Shown: positions 1-9,484, numbered from the stretch's first letter. The stretch is DNA of 64,000 nt from Variovorax paradoxus (GCF_029919115.1 NZ_CP123990.1:5746676-5810675); one strand, 5' to 3'. Made by a program: numbers and translations. Notes: a model not told the origin generated them from the sequence alone.

Positions 1-182
1 ACCCGTGTGGTGTAGCCGCGGATCACGCCGGCGGCTTCCATGTCCTTGATGCGCTTCCAGCAGGGCGTTGGCGAGAGTCCCACCGCCTCCGAAATCTGTT
101 GCACCGTTTGCCGCCCGTCGTGCTGCAGTGCAGAAAGGATCTTGAGGCAATGGTCGTCAAGAGAAACAGAATCAACGTTCAT
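1..182 (-). CDS. Lrp/AsnC family transcriptional regulator (N-terminal part, runs off window)
   Basis: The reverse strand encodes MNVDSVSLDDHCLKIL followed by a typical AsnC-type winged helix-turn-helix. It has the family pattern LSPTPCWKRIKDMEAAGVI, where the recognition helix is followed by the first strand of the wing. Only about 60 residues are present because the gene continues past the window start, so the C-terminal ligand-binding RAM domain is not visible. The gene is divergent from the indolepyruvate oxidoreductase gene, with about 90 bp between the two starts. In this family that layout usually means control of the neighbouring amino-acid or keto-acid catabolic gene, here probably aromatic amino-acid breakdown (inference). 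The ATG at 182 is the natural start, since the residues after it match the usual N-terminus. Confidence 0.85.
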   Translation of the reverse strand, partial: MNVDSVSLDDHCLKILSALQHDGRQTVQQISEAVGLSPTPCWKRIKDMEAAGVIRGYTTR

Positions 183-274
183 CGCAATTTCCGAGAGGAT
201 TCTTCTTCAAACAAGGGTCTGCGCCAGTGTATTGAAGAAACACTTACTCGGGGTGCGGCAGAACAATTCCGGGC

Positions 275-3200
275 ATGAACGCCCCCCACAAGCCAACCGC
301 GCTCCAGCGGCCCGACTACCAGCTTTCCGACAACCTCTGGGCCGATGCCGGCGCGGTCTACATCACCGGCACGCAGGCGCTGGTCCGCATCCTGGCGATG
401 CAGAAGCAGCGCGACGCGGCGCGCGGCCTGCACACGCAGGGCTTCGTCAGCGGCTACCGCGGCTCGCCGCTGGGCATGGTCGACCAGGCGATCTGGAAGG
501 CCGGCGACCGCTTCAAGGAGACCGGTATCCGCTTCGTGCCCGCGGTGAACGAGGAACTCGCGGCCACGCAGGTGCTCGGCACCCAGCGCGTGGAGTCCGA
601 CCCCGAGCGCACCGTCGACGGCGTGTACGCCATGTGGTACGGCAAGGGGCCGGGCGTGGACCGCGCGGGTGACGCGCTCAAGCACGGCAATGCCTACGGC
701 TCGTCGCCGCACGGCGGCGTGCTGGTGGTGGCGGGCGACGACCACGGCTGCGTGTCGTCGTCGATGCCGCACCAGAGCGACCACGCCTTCATGGCATGGC
801 GCATGCCCGTGATGCAGCCTGCGAGCGTGGCCGAGTACCTGGAGTTCGGACTGTACGGCTACGAGCTGTCGCGCTATTCGGGCGCGTGGGTCGGCATGGC
901 GGCGCTGTCCGAGATCGTCGAGAGTGCGGGCACCGTGGACCTCGACGCGGTGAACGCGCGCGTGGCCGCCTGGGAAGACGCCGACGCGGTGCGCACCGCC
1001 ACCGGCCACCGCCCGCCGCCGGACGGGCTGCACTACCGTTGGCCCGACCTGCCGTCGCTGCGCATCGAGTCGCGGCTGGAGGACAAGCTCGCGGCCGTGG
1101 CCGCGTTCGCGCGGCGCAACAGCATCGACCGCCACGTCATCGTGAGCCCGCATGCGAGGGTGGGCATCGTCACCTGCGGCAAGGCGCACCATGACCTGAT
1201 GGAGGTGCTGCGGCGCCTGGAACTCTCGCCCGAGCAGCTCGCGCGAGTCGGTGTGCGGCTCTACAAGGTGGGACTGAGCTTTCCGCTCGAGCAGACGCGC
1301 ATCCAGGACTTCGCGCGCGGGCTCGAGGAAATCCTCGTGGTGGAAGAAAAGGGCGCGGTGGTCGAGACGCAGCTGCGCGACATCTTCTACAACGCCCCCG
1401 CCGGCGCGCGCCCGGTGCTCGTGGGCAAGCACGACCGCGAAGGCCGGCCCCTCGTGTCCGCGCTCGGCGAACTGCGCCCGTCGCGGCTGATCGAGCTGGT
1501 CGCGCACTGGCTTGCGGCGCATTTTCCCGACAACCGCGATCTGGGCGACCATCTGCAGCATGTGCGCGACTTCACGCCGCCCGAGCTGCTGGGCAATGCG
1601 AGCGATGCCGTCAAGCGTCTGCCGTACTTCTGCGCCGGCTGCCCGCACAACACCAGCACCAAGGTGCCCGAGGGATCGACGGCGCGCGCGGGCATCGGTT
1701 GCCACTTCATGGCCAACTGGATGGACCGCAGCACGGCGGGCCTCATCCAGATGGGCGGCGAGGGCGTCGACTGGATCTCGCATGCGATGTTCACGAAGAC
1801 GCCGCATGTGTTCCAGAACCTCGGCGACGGCACCTACTACCACTCGGGCTATCTCGCCATCCGCCAGGCCGTCGCGGCCCAGGCGACGCTCACCTACAAG
1901 ATCCTGTTCAACGACGCGGTTGCGATGACCGGCGGCCAGCCGGTCGACGGGGTCATCAGCGTGGATGCGATCGCGCGGCAGGTGGAATCGGAAGGCGTCA
2001 CCAAGGTGGTGGTCGTGAGCGATGCGATCGAAAAGTACGGCGCCATCAGGAACCGCTTTCCGCGCGGCACCGAGTTCCACAACCGCGCCGCGCTCGACGA
2101 GGTGCAGCGGCGCCTGCGCGAGATGCCCGGCGTGACCGTGCTCATCTACGAGCAGACCTGCGCCGCCGAGAAACGCCGCCGCCGCAAGAAGGGCGAGCTG
2201 GCCGATCCGCCCCGTCGGCTCTTCATCAACGAGGCCGTGTGCGAAGGCTGCGGCGACTGCACCGTGCAGAGCAACTGCGTGGCGGTGCTCCCGCACGAGA
2301 CGCCGATGGGCCGCAAGCGCAAGATCGACCAGACCAGCTGCAACAAGGATTATTCCTGCGCCAAGGGCTTCTGCCCGAGCTTCGTGGGCGTCACCGGCGG
2401 CAAGCTGCGCCGCAAAAGCGGAGCGCTCGCATCGGGGCGCGATGCCTTCCTGCAGCGCGTGGCCGCGCTGGCGCATCCGGCGCCGCACGCGTGGAGCGGT
2501 CCCTACGACCTGCTGGTGACCGGCGTGGGCGGCACCGGCGTGGTGACTGTCGGCGCCGTCGTCGCGATGGCCGCGCACCTCGAAGGCAAATCGGCCAGCG
2601 TGCTCGACTTCATGGGCTTCGCGCAGAAGGGCGGCGCGGTGCTGAGTTTCGTGCGGCTGGCCGACACGCCCGAGCGGCTGAACCAGGTGCGCATCGACAC
2701 GCAGCAGGCCGACGCCCTCCTGGCTTGCGACGTGGTGGTGGGCGCCTCCGCCGACGCGCTGCAGACCGTGCGGCACGGGCGCACGCGGGTGCTCGCGAAC
2801 ATCCACGAGATTCCGGTCGCCGAGTCGCTGCGCAACCCCGATGCCGAGCTGCATGTGGATCTGCTGCTCGAAAAGATGCGCTTCGTCGCGGGCGAGGCAC
2901 AGGTCGAGACCTTCGACGCGCAGAGCCTGGCCGAGGAGTTCCTCGGCGACACGCTGGCCGCGAACATCGTCGCGACCGGTTATGCGTGGCAGCGCGGCCT
3001 GGTGCCGCTGAGCCTGGAGGCGCTGATGCATGCGATCGAGCTCAACGGCGTGGCCGTGGCGGCCAACCAGTCGGCGTTTTCGCTGGGCCGGCTCGCGGCG
3101 GGCGATCCCGCGGCGCTGGACAAGCTGCGTGCCGCGCCCGTGCAAGAGCAGGCGCAGCAAGCCGACGAGCGCCCGCTGGACGCGCTCGTGGCCGATGCGC

Positions 3201-3877
3201 GCCGCCATCTCACCGGCTACCAGAACGCCGCATGGGCGCAGCGCTTCGAAAGGCGCGTTCGTGCACTGCAGGCGGCCGAGTCCGCGCTGCCGGGCGGCGA
3301 CCCGCGGCTGCCCTTCACGCGCAACGCGGCGCGCAGTCTGCTCAAGCTCATGAGCTACAAGGACGAGTACGAGGTCGCGCGCCTCTACACCGACGGCGCG
3401 TTCCTGCGAAAACTCAAGGACCAGTTCGAAGGCGACCTCAAGCTCGAATTCCACATGGCGCCGCCGCTGCTGTCACGCCCCGCCCACGGTCAGGCGCCCG
3501 CCAAGATCCGCCTGGGCGCGTGGATGCTGCCGGTGATGAAGTGGCTGGCGCACGGCAAGCGGCTGCGAGGCACGGGCTTCGACCTGTTCGGCTACACGCA
3601 GGAGCGCCGGACCGAGCGTGCACTCATCGCCCATTTCGAGCAGCGGCTCGATGAATTGGCTGCGGCGCTCTCCTGCGCCAACCAGCCTCTCGCCGCACAG
3701 ATCGCGGCGCTGCCGCTCTCGATCCGCGGGTTCGGGCATGTGAAGCTGGCCAACCTGGCGCTCGCTGTCGAGCGCGAGGCGGAGCTCCTGCACCGCTTCT
3801 CGCCGCAGCGTTATCCGCAGCCCCGCAAGGATGCGAAGGCGGGGCAGTTCAAGGGGATTGCGCTCGTGTCGCAGTGA
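275..3877 (+). CDS. Indolepyruvate ferredoxin oxidoreductase family protein, fused alpha and beta subunits (IorAB type)
   Basis: The 1200-residue protein fuses the IorA and IorB parts. The N-terminal half is a thiamine-diphosphate pyruvate-oxidoreductase-like region containing CAGCPHNTST near residue 453. A cysteine-rich [4Fe-4S] stretch, CEGCGDCTVQSNC plus further cysteines, lies near residues 655-705. The IorB/gamma-like domain starts near residue 744 with the glycine-rich VTGVGGTGVVT, and the last ~250 residues resemble the C-terminal extension of aerobic beta-proteobacterial homologues. Such enzymes oxidatively decarboxylate aryl-pyruvates from transamination of Trp, Phe or Tyr to aryl-acetyl-CoA. 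The start is the ATG at 275, just before the conserved N-terminus. The neighbour is a divergent Lrp regulator, consistent with amino-acid-responsive control. Very long open frames on the opposite strand are codon-bias shadows. Confidence 0.93.
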   Translation: MNAPHKPTALQRPDYQLSDNLWADAGAVYITGTQALVRILAMQKQRDAARGLHTQGFVSGYRGSPLGMVDQAIWKAGDRFKETGIRFVPAVNEELAATQVLGTQRVESDPERTVDGVYAMWYGKGPGVDRAGDALKHGNAYGSSPHGGVLVVAGDDHGCVSSSMPHQSDHAFMAWRMPVMQPASVAEYLEFGLYGYELSRYSGAWVGMAALSEIVESAGTVDLDAVNARVAAWEDADAVRTATGHRPPPDGLHYRWPDLPSLRIESRLEDKLAAVAAFARRNSIDRHVIVSPHARVGIVTCGKAHHDLMEVLRRLELSPEQLARVGVRLYKVGLSFPLEQTRIQDFARGLEEILVVEEKGAVVETQLRDIFYNAPAGARPVLVGKHDREGRPLVSALGELRPSRLIELVAHWLAAHFPDNRDLGDHLQHVRDFTPPELLGNASDAVKRLPYFCAGCPHNTSTKVPEGSTARAGIGCHFMANWMDRSTAGLIQMGGEGVDWISHAMFTKTPHVFQNLGDGTYYHSGYLAIRQAVAAQATLTYKILFNDAVAMTGGQPVDGVISVDAIARQVESEGVTKVVVVSDAIEKYGAIRNRFPRGTEFHNRAALDEVQRRLREMPGVTVLIYEQTCAAEKRRRRKKGELADPPRRLFINEAVCEGCGDCTVQSNCVAVLPHETPMGRKRKIDQTSCNKDYSCAKGFCPSFVGVTGGKLRRKSGALASGRDAFLQRVAALAHPAPHAWSGPYDLLVTGVGGTGVVTVGAVVAMAAHLEGKSASVLDFMGFAQKGGAVLSFVRLADTPERLNQVRIDTQQADALLACDVVVGASADALQTVRHGRTRVLANIHEIPVAESLRNPDAELHVDLLLEKMRFVAGEAQVETFDAQSLAEEFLGDTLAANIVATGYAWQRGLVPLSLEALMHAIELNGVAVAANQSAFSLGRLAAGDPAALDKLRAAPVQEQAQQADERPLDALVADARRHLTGYQNAAWAQRFERRVRALQAAESALPGGDPRLPFTRNAARSLLKLMSYKDEYEVARLYTDGAFLRKLKDQFEGDLKLEFHMAPPLLSRPAHGQAPAKIRLGAWMLPVMKWLAHGKRLRGTGFDLFGYTQERRTERALIAHFEQRLDELAAALSCANQPLAAQIAALPLSIRGFGHVKLANLALAVEREAELLHRFSPQRYPQPRKDAKAGQFKGIALVSQ

Positions 3878-4008
3878 GCCGCGTGCGCGCAGACGCGAGC
3901 TCGTGGGCCGGTCGAACGAGAGGGCAAGGGCCGCCTCGTTCCTTTCGAATCGGGCTTGATGGGCCCCGGGAGCATGGTTGCGTCCTGTCGCAGGGTGGTG
4001 CTCGCCCG

Positions 4009-5049
4009 TCAGACGACCTCCGGCCCGCCCGGCAGCACCCGCTCATAGCGCTTCATCTTCTTGGGCTCGATACCCAGCCATCGGGCCACCTGCTCGGGCG
4101 ACGTTCCTCGGCGCAGCTGCCTGAGTGCAAACGTATGCCGCAGCCGGAATGATCCGCCCTCGCGCGAGTCGACGCCGGCGTCCTCGAGCACGCGGGTGGC
4201 GCATGCGTACTGGGATGCCCTTTGCCATTGCTTGCCGCTGCGCGTGGAGGGAAAAAGATAGGGCCCTGCGATGCCCGCCTCCGCGCGCACGGTCAGCCAG
4301 TACCGCAGCAGCTCGGCAGCCCAGGGCGCCAGGGGTGTCTCCCGCGCCGGGCTGTCGCCATACGCAGGGACTTGGATTTTCCAGGGCCGATCAAGGATGC
4401 GGCCACCGTGCGCAACAGGGGAGGTCAATGTCAGGACACGCACGTCTCCAGGCGTGAGTCCGGCGCCGAGCTGCAAACCGATCGACGCCCGGTTGCGCAC
4501 ATCTTGCCAGGTCATGGAGGCGCCTGCAGCCCGCGAACTTCCCGGCCGGGGCCGGGCCGCGGAGACAAAGGCGATGAGCTGCTTGGCCTCGAGGACTGGC
4601 AGGTATTCGGGCAGCGGGTCGGCGTTCGGCGAGTCGGCGAACCGCACCTGCGGCTTGCCCCTGATCCAATCCGCGGCGGCATTGCTGGCCGGGGACTCAT
4701 CTTGCGCTGCGTGATGGCGCAGCACGCGTTCGATCAGCCGCATCAGGCGCAGCGCATAACGCGGTGACAGCGAGAGGTCGGACGCCTTCCTGCCGAATCG
4801 CGCCGCCTGGAATGCCTGCAGGTCTGCCGGCCTCAGGGAGGACAGGCTCACGACGGGGGACTGCGCCAGGCACCAGGCCGAGAAGGCGTTCCACATGTGC
4901 TGGTAGACCTCCATCGAACGCTCCTGGCGCAGCAAACCGCCGTCACGCTGGGATGTCAGCCAGGCGTCAAACGCCTGCTCGAAGACCAGCGCATGCGCCT
5001 CGGGCTTGAACTCGTCGAAGAGGGAAAGCGGCCTGTGGGGATGAACCAT
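4009..5049 (-). CDS. Tyrosine-recombinase-fold protein with degenerate active site
   Basis: The 346 residues have the layout of a phage-integrase family protein: an N-terminal SAM-like DNA-binding half (about 20-140) and a C-terminal catalytic fold (about 160-340). The box II core RLRHTFALRQL and the terminal tyrosine context KKMKRYERV are clear. Several catalytic positions look changed. The box I arginine expected after GxGL is Thr (GAGLTPGDV), the His of HxLR is Phe (SFRLRHTF), and the usual LGH is LGI. It may therefore be a weak or inactive recombinase, or a DNA-binding relative. The start codon abuts one arm of a perfect inverted repeat and has no obvious Shine-Dalgarno site, so the true start could be internal. 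No other mobile-element genes adjoin it. Family is confident, activity is not. Confidence 0.75.
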   Translation of the reverse strand: MVHPHRPLSLFDEFKPEAHALVFEQAFDAWLTSQRDGGLLRQERSMEVYQHMWNAFSAWCLAQSPVVSLSSLRPADLQAFQAARFGRKASDLSLSPRYALRLMRLIERVLRHHAAQDESPASNAAADWIRGKPQVRFADSPNADPLPEYLPVLEAKQLIAFVSAARPRPGSSRAAGASMTWQDVRNRASIGLQLGAGLTPGDVRVLTLTSPVAHGGRILDRPWKIQVPAYGDSPARETPLAPWAAELLRYWLTVRAEAGIAGPYLFPSTRSGKQWQRASQYACATRVLEDAGVDSREGGSFRLRHTFALRQLRRGTSPEQVARWLGIEPKKMKRYERVLPGGPEVV

Positions 5050-5051
5050 AA

Positions 5052-5168
5052 AAATAGACTAACGGGAAACGTTTGATTTTGCAAGGCCTTGGATGGGCGT
5101 CGAAGTGCATAAGGGCGTCGGCGCTCATTGGCGGTGGCTGTGACCAGTCGGATCCCGTTAGTCTATTT
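5052..5168. repeat. Perfect 16-bp inverted repeat flanking an 85-bp spacer upstream of the recombinase gene
   Basis: AAATAGACTAACGGGA occurs at 5052-5067 and its exact reverse complement at 5153-5168. The left arm lies immediately upstream of the start codon of the recombinase-like gene. The unit could be a pair of operator or recombinase-binding sites, or a 117-bp MITE-like element with terminal inverted repeats. Confidence 0.85.
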
Positions 5169-5178
5169 ATAGACGGAC
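5156..5178. promoter_or_regulatory. Dyad GTCTAT-TT-ATAGAC, recombinase-core-like site
   Basis: At 5161-5174 there is a perfect dyad of 6-bp arms around TT. Extending outward, the left and right arms match at 9 of 11 positions. This resembles a tyrosine-recombinase core site with two inverted binding arms. It overlaps the right arm of the larger inverted repeat. Function is inferred only. Confidence 0.5.
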
Positions 5179-5633
5179 GTTCGCCCGGGTCGCCGGTGCC
5201 CACGTCGAGCCGTTGAACCCAGTGAAGGCCGTTGACTGCCTTTCGATCGAACGATCGAAATGATCGCGCCAAGCCGTGCAAGCAGCGCAGCCAACCCTGC
5301 AGCTGAACGGCCGGGTTTCGCAGGGGTGCTCCTGTGACGGCTCAGCCGCAGGGCGTCGCACGTCGTCCTGCGTGGCCTCATGCCGGAAAGCCGGAACGTG
5401 CGCCGCTGGCGGTGAGTTTGAATGCCCCCCACTCTCGCGCGCTGTCAGGCCGCAGTCGGGCGGTGGTGCCGTCGCATGGCGCCGGCAGCGTCTTTGAGCG
5501 GCCGGCGCCCTGGAACAGCGCGACGGCCATCTTCGGTGGCGGCCATGTCCATGCCACTTCGTGGTCACAGCAGCGATCGGTGCGGTGAGCCTGGGCGCCT
5601 GATTGCCGCCGCGGCCTCGCCACCTGCGTTCGC
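5175..5633. other. Region without a recognisable gene; contains a 20-bp palindrome
   Basis: No reading frame here gives a recognisable product or a convincing start. The main structure is the palindrome TTTCGATCGAACGATCGAAA at 5241-5260, with 9-bp perfect arms around AA, which could be an operator. Confidence 0.6.
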
Positions 5634-6392
5634 TCAGGGTCCCGTGGGCGTCTTGCGCTCACGCCGGCTGCGCTTGGGCAACAGCATCCCGACCTGGTCG
5701 CGGTAGACGAGATAGCGCTGGCCGAACTGCGCGACCAGGTCGCGCTCCTCGAACCAGATGCCGATCAGGATGTAGCCGGTGCAGGCCGCCGCGAAGAGCA
5801 GGTGGCCCGCCGTCATGGTGGGCGTGGCCCAGAAGGCCAGCACGAATCCCAGGTAGATCGGATGGCGCACGTGGCGGTAGAACAGCGGCGTGTGGAAGGC
5901 CGGCGCCGGCAGTTCCTGGCCGCGCAGGTTGGCCCACACCTGGCGCAGGCCGAACAGTTCGAAGTGGTTGATCAGGAAGGTGCTGACGAGCAGCACGCCC
6001 CAACCCAGCCAGAAGACGCCGAGCAGCGCCCAGCGCGCAACCGGGTCATGGACCGACCAGACGACGGGTTCGGCCATGGGGCGCCATTGCCACAGCAGCA
6101 GCGCCAGTGCCGCGCTCGCCGCAAGCACGAAGGTGCTGCGCTCGACCGCCTCGGGTACCAGCCGCGTCCACCAGCGCTTGAAGCCGCGCCGGGCCATCAC
6201 GCTGTGTTGCACCGCGAAGAGGCCCAGCAGCAAGAGGTTGACGACGACCGCCTCGGCCAGTGGCACGGGGCTGCCGCTGTCGATGGTCTTGGGCAGCAGC
6301 GGCAGGTTGCCGACGAAGCCGATGGCGTAGACGAAGGTGGCGAGAAAGAAGAGGTAGACCACCAGCCCATAGAGTGCAGCGACGAAAGCCAT
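5634..6392 (-). CDS. mddA: Methanethiol S-methyltransferase-like membrane protein (NnrU/isoprenylcysteine methyltransferase superfamily)
   Basis: The 252-residue integral membrane protein has about five or six hydrophobic segments. The superfamily signature is [18 protein letters not shown] around residue 175, followed by the cofactor-binding C-terminal pattern [21 protein letters not shown]. This length and motif set match MddA, which methylates methanethiol to dimethyl sulfide using S-adenosylmethionine. The start at 6392 is preceded by AAGGAG at good spacing, so the longer in-frame extension upstream is unlikely. The gene lies about 220 bp downstream of the hydrolase-glycosyltransferase fusion on the same strand and may be transcribed with it. 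Other NnrU-like methyltransferases are possible, so the substrate assignment is inference. Confidence 0.75.
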   Translation of the reverse strand: MAFVAALYGLVVYLFFLATFVYAIGFVGNLPLLPKTIDSGSPVPLAEAVVVNLLLLGLFAVQHSVMARRGFKRWWTRLVPEAVERSTFVLAASAALALLLWQWRPMAEPVVWSVHDPVARWALLGVFWLGWGVLLVSTFLINHFELFGLRQVWANLRGQELPAPAFHTPLFYRHVRHPIYLGFVLAFWATPTMTAGHLLFAAACTGYILIGIWFEERDLVAQFGQRYLVYRDQVGMLLPKRSRRERKTPTGP

Positions 6393-6614
6393 GAACGTAC
6401 TCCTTGCGCGGGGAAGCTCGAGAAGCGGCCACGCCTTCACCCCCGCAGCGGGCAGGCCGAGGTCATCCGCCCGAGCCTCCGGGGGCCCGGGTGCGGTAGC
6501 GGCAGGGTCGGGGGCGCCCGAGTGCGGGAGCCCGGAGCTACGGCACTTCGCAGCCGGAGGGCCGGGGCGGCGGGCGGCAGGTGCCGTCGGGCGCGCCGAT
6601 GGACGCAGGCGGTT

Positions 6615-8786
6615 TCATCGTGACCCTCCGCGGTTGTCCAGCACCTGCGCAATGCGCCGCGCCGCGCGTGCGGCGCCATCGGTTTCGACCGGGCGGTAGC
6701 GCACCGGTTCATGCATGGCGCCCAGGGCTCGCAACGCGAGGGCGTCCGGGTCCAAGGTCGCCGCATAGTCCACCGAGCGGTCCGCAGCGTAGTTGGCCAG
6801 GCGCTGGCGCACATGCACGCACTGCTCGAAATGCCGCTGCAGCGGGAAGCTCAGGAAAGGCCGTCGCGTGGCCACCAGTTCCATCGTGGTCGACAGGCCG
6901 CCCTGCACCAGGGCGAGGTCGCAGCAGGCGAGATGCTCGAAGAGGTTGTGCACGTAGGGCCGCAGTTCAAGCCCGGGTTGCGGTGCGAATGCGTCGGCGG
7001 ACAGCCGCGGGCCGGTGACCAGGATCAGCCGCAGCTGCGGCAACTCGCGCTTCATGCGCGGGAACGCCGCCGCAATGCGCTTGAGCAGATGAATGCCGGT
7101 GGCAGTACCGCCGACCGCGGCGATCGCGATCTTCTCGTCGCTGCGGTAGCCCAGCCGCGCGCGCAGGCGTTCGGTATCCGCCAGCGCGGACGGGTCGAAG
7201 GGCAGGCAGTAGCCGCAGTAGCAGAAGTTGCGGTCCGTCCAGTCGCGGATGCCCGGCAAGCCGGGACCGAAGGTCTGTTCGGTCACGTCCTCGCGGTTGC
7301 CCACGAAGATCGCCGCGTCGCGCAGGTAGGGGTAGCGCGCCACGTGCTCCAGCTCGTCGGCGTTGCGATCAGCGCACAAGGCCGCCTCGCGCGCGTTGCC
7401 TTCCTCCATCGGCAGACAGCCGACGAAGTCGGTGAGAAACACGTAGGGTTGGCGCTTGAGTTCCGGGTTCTCGTGGTAGTGGTAGTCCACCTCCCAGGCT
7501 TCGTCGCCGACCACGATGTCGTAGTGCTCGGCTTCGACGAGGTCGACGAAGGTCATGAAGTTGCGGCTCATGACCTCGTCCATCGTGCGCAGCGCGAAGA
7601 ATGCCGACAGGTCATGCTCGCCTGCCAGCGCCTCGAAGTGGCGGCTCTCGTTCGCCAGTCGCCGGGTGATCGGGTGCAGCCGTTCGCCTTCGCGCTCGAG
7701 GTAGGCCGCGGCAGGGTCGGTGGTGAACCATTCGATCGCCAGATCCGGCTGAAGCTTGCGCAGCTCGCGCGCGATGGCCAGGTCGCGCTGCACATGGCCC
7801 AGGCCGATGGGGCTCGAGATGAACAGCGCGCGGCGCGGGCGGCTCATGGCGCGCGTCCACGTCCGCTCGCGCGGCAAGGCGCCGATGAATTCGCGCAGCG
7901 TGCGGTTGAACAGCACCGGGTCGCGCGCCGCCGTGACGTGGCCGCCGGCGGCGACGGTCAGCATCTTCGAGCCCTCGACCAGCGCGTGGATCTCGCATCC
8001 CCTGGCGTAGCCGACGCGCCGGTCCTCGTCCCCGTGGATCACCAGTGTCGGGCAGGCCACCTGCCGCGCCAGCGCGCGCACGTCGTTGCCAAGCCAAGCG
8101 CGGCGGCACCAGCCCAGCCAGTCTGCGCGGGTGGCCCAGGCGTAGTGCGCGCCGTCTTCGTACGGCTTGGTCGAATGGGGTTCGCTGAAGATGGTGGCCA
8201 TGAACCAGTCGACATAGCCGGGCCAGTCGCTGCGCAGCAGCGCGTCCTCCATCTCCAGGCGGCGTGCAAGTTCGGGTTCGCCCGCCAGCGATTCGGCAAA
8301 GCCTCCGGCGGTGACCAGGTGCGTGATGCGCTGCGGTTGCTCGGCCGCCAGCCGCAGCACCGTGAGCGCGGCGGCCGAAATGCCGACCAGCGCGACGCGC
8401 TGCACACCGACCGCGTCCAGCACCGCGACGAAGTCGCCGTAGAAATGGTCGAAGCTATAGCCATCCTGCTGCGCAGGGCGGCCCGAGCGTCCGTTGCCGC
8501 GTCCGTCCGTCGTGATGATGCGGAAGTGCTGCGACAGGTAGGGCACCACACCCTTGAGCATTTGACTGTGCACGATCTGGAAAGGCGGCGCGAAGGCGAT
8601 CCAGGGGCCGCTGTTGCCCCAGGTCGCATACCAGATCGGCACACCATCGCGATCGATGAAGCCCTGCTGCACCGGCTCGACGGTCTCGTAGGGCGATGCG
8701 TGCCCCGCCGGCACGGCGCCAGGCGCGGGCAGCGGGCCGGCGTTGCGCGCCAGGCGCTCGGGCAGGGGGCGATCCGGCTTGCTCAT
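6615..8786 (-). CDS. Alpha/beta-hydrolase fused to a MurG/UGT-type glycosyltransferase
   Basis: One 723-residue frame carries two full domains. Residues about 1-305 are an alpha/beta hydrolase with HGDEDRRV (acid), GGHVTAARDP (histidine) and nucleophile elbow VGISAAA, where the usual final Gly of GxSxG is Ala. From about residue 314, RRALFISSPIGLGHVQRDLA opens a GT-B glycosyltransferase with a sugar-nucleotide-binding end (LVQGGLSTTMELVATRRPFL). An internal Met at the junction (7847) lacks a ribosome-binding site, which supports a true fusion rather than two genes. The ATG at 8786 overlaps the stop of the upstream TetR gene by 4 bp (ATGA), so the two are translationally coupled. A role in making or cleaving a glycosylated ester, and TetR control by its ligand, are inferences; the substrate is unknown. 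Confidence 0.8.
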   Translation of the reverse strand: MSKPDRPLPERLARNAGPLPAPGAVPAGHASPYETVEPVQQGFIDRDGVPIWYATWGNSGPWIAFAPPFQIVHSQMLKGVVPYLSQHFRIITTDGRGNGRSGRPAQQDGYSFDHFYGDFVAVLDAVGVQRVALVGISAAALTVLRLAAEQPQRITHLVTAGGFAESLAGEPELARRLEMEDALLRSDWPGYVDWFMATIFSEPHSTKPYEDGAHYAWATRADWLGWCRRAWLGNDVRALARQVACPTLVIHGDEDRRVGYARGCEIHALVEGSKMLTVAAGGHVTAARDPVLFNRTLREFIGALPRERTWTRAMSRPRRALFISSPIGLGHVQRDLAIARELRKLQPDLAIEWFTTDPAAAYLEREGERLHPITRRLANESRHFEALAGEHDLSAFFALRTMDEVMSRNFMTFVDLVEAEHYDIVVGDEAWEVDYHYHENPELKRQPYVFLTDFVGCLPMEEGNAREAALCADRNADELEHVARYPYLRDAAIFVGNREDVTEQTFGPGLPGIRDWTDRNFCYCGYCLPFDPSALADTERLRARLGYRSDEKIAIAAVGGTATGIHLLKRIAAAFPRMKRELPQLRLILVTGPRLSADAFAPQPGLELRPYVHNLFEHLACCDLALVQGGLSTTMELVATRRPFLSFPLQRHFEQCVHVRQRLANYAADRSVDYAATLDPDALALRALGAMHEPVRYRPVETDGAARAARRIAQVLDNRGGSR

Positions 8787-9484
8787 CGCCGGCTCCGCGC
8801 CCGGGACGGGGGCTGCGCCTTGGCGACGGCTCGCGCATCGAGCGACTCCAGCAACCACTGCACGGCATCGAGCGCCGCGCGATGCTGGGCCTGCTCTTCC
8901 TTCACGCCGAGCAGATCGGCGAACTCCATGCCGAGCCAGAACTCCGAGATCCAGCATGCGATGACCTCGGGCGTGAACGGCGCCGGCAGCGAGCCGCCGT
9001 CGGCCTCCAGCGCCTCCACGGCTTCGCGCACCGCGCCCAGCACCAGCTTCTTCCAGGCCAGCAGGCGCGGCAGGAACTTCTCTCGCAGCTCCAGGTTGGA
9101 GAGGCTCGCCGCCCACAGCTCGGCCTGCAGGCGCACGAAACCCGATCTGAGGTCTTCCTCGTAGAAGCGCCGCGCGCTGGCCCACTTCTGCGCAAAGCCT
9201 CCCGCGCCGGCGTACATCGACGCCTGGCGCGCCAGCAGCCGCTGGTTGACCGCGTCGAGCACCTCGATCACCAGCTGGTCCTTGCTGCGGAAGTGGTAGT
9301 TGATCAGCGCATGGTTGACGCCGGCGTCGCGGGCGATTTCTCGCACGCTCAGCGCGGCGTAGCCTTCGGCCACCAGGCGCCGGAAAGCGGCATCCAGGAT
9401 GCGTTCACGCGTCTGGGTCGCATCACCGTCGTGCAGCTGTGAGGCTGCGGATCGGCGCCGACGGACCTCGGGCTCAGCACTCAT
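8783..9484 (-). CDS. TetR/AcrR family transcriptional regulator
   Basis: The protein has 233 residues. Residues about 24-70 form the TetR helix-turn-helix (TRERILDAAFRRLVAEGY, then VREIARDAGVNHALINYHF with the usual YxHFxxK). The remainder is an alpha-helical ligand and dimerisation domain with aromatic-rich segments such as CWISEFWLGMEF. It is the first gene of a two-gene unit with the hydrolase-glycosyltransferase fusion, overlapping it by 4 bp, and a TetR-type palindrome sits just upstream of its start. Autoregulation plus control of the fusion gene is the simplest reading. The start at 9484 is the only ATG before the conserved HTH. Confidence 0.9.
   Translation of the reverse strand: MSAEPEVRRRRSAASQLHDGDATQTRERILDAAFRRLVAEGYAALSVREIARDAGVNHALINYHFRSKDQLVIEVLDAVNQRLLARQASMYAGAGGFAQKWASARRFYEEDLRSGFVRLQAELWAASLSNLELREKFLPRLLAWKKLVLGAVREAVEALEADGGSLPAPFTPEVIACWISEFWLGMEFADLLGVKEEQAQHRAALDAVQWLLESLDARAVAKAQPPSRARSRR

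Noticed and set aside
179..3454. Very long open frame opposite the IorAB gene
   Set aside because: Composition is His/Arg/Val-rich as expected from the complement of a high-GC codon-biased gene; it has no domain and the opposite strand is a clear enzyme.
7847..8786. Hydrolase and glycosyltransferase as two separate genes
   Set aside because: No stop codon separates them and the internal Met has no ribosome-binding site.
6711..9164. Long plus-strand frame opposite the hydrolase-glycosyltransferase fusion
   Set aside because: Shadow of the fusion and TetR genes; no recognisable motif.
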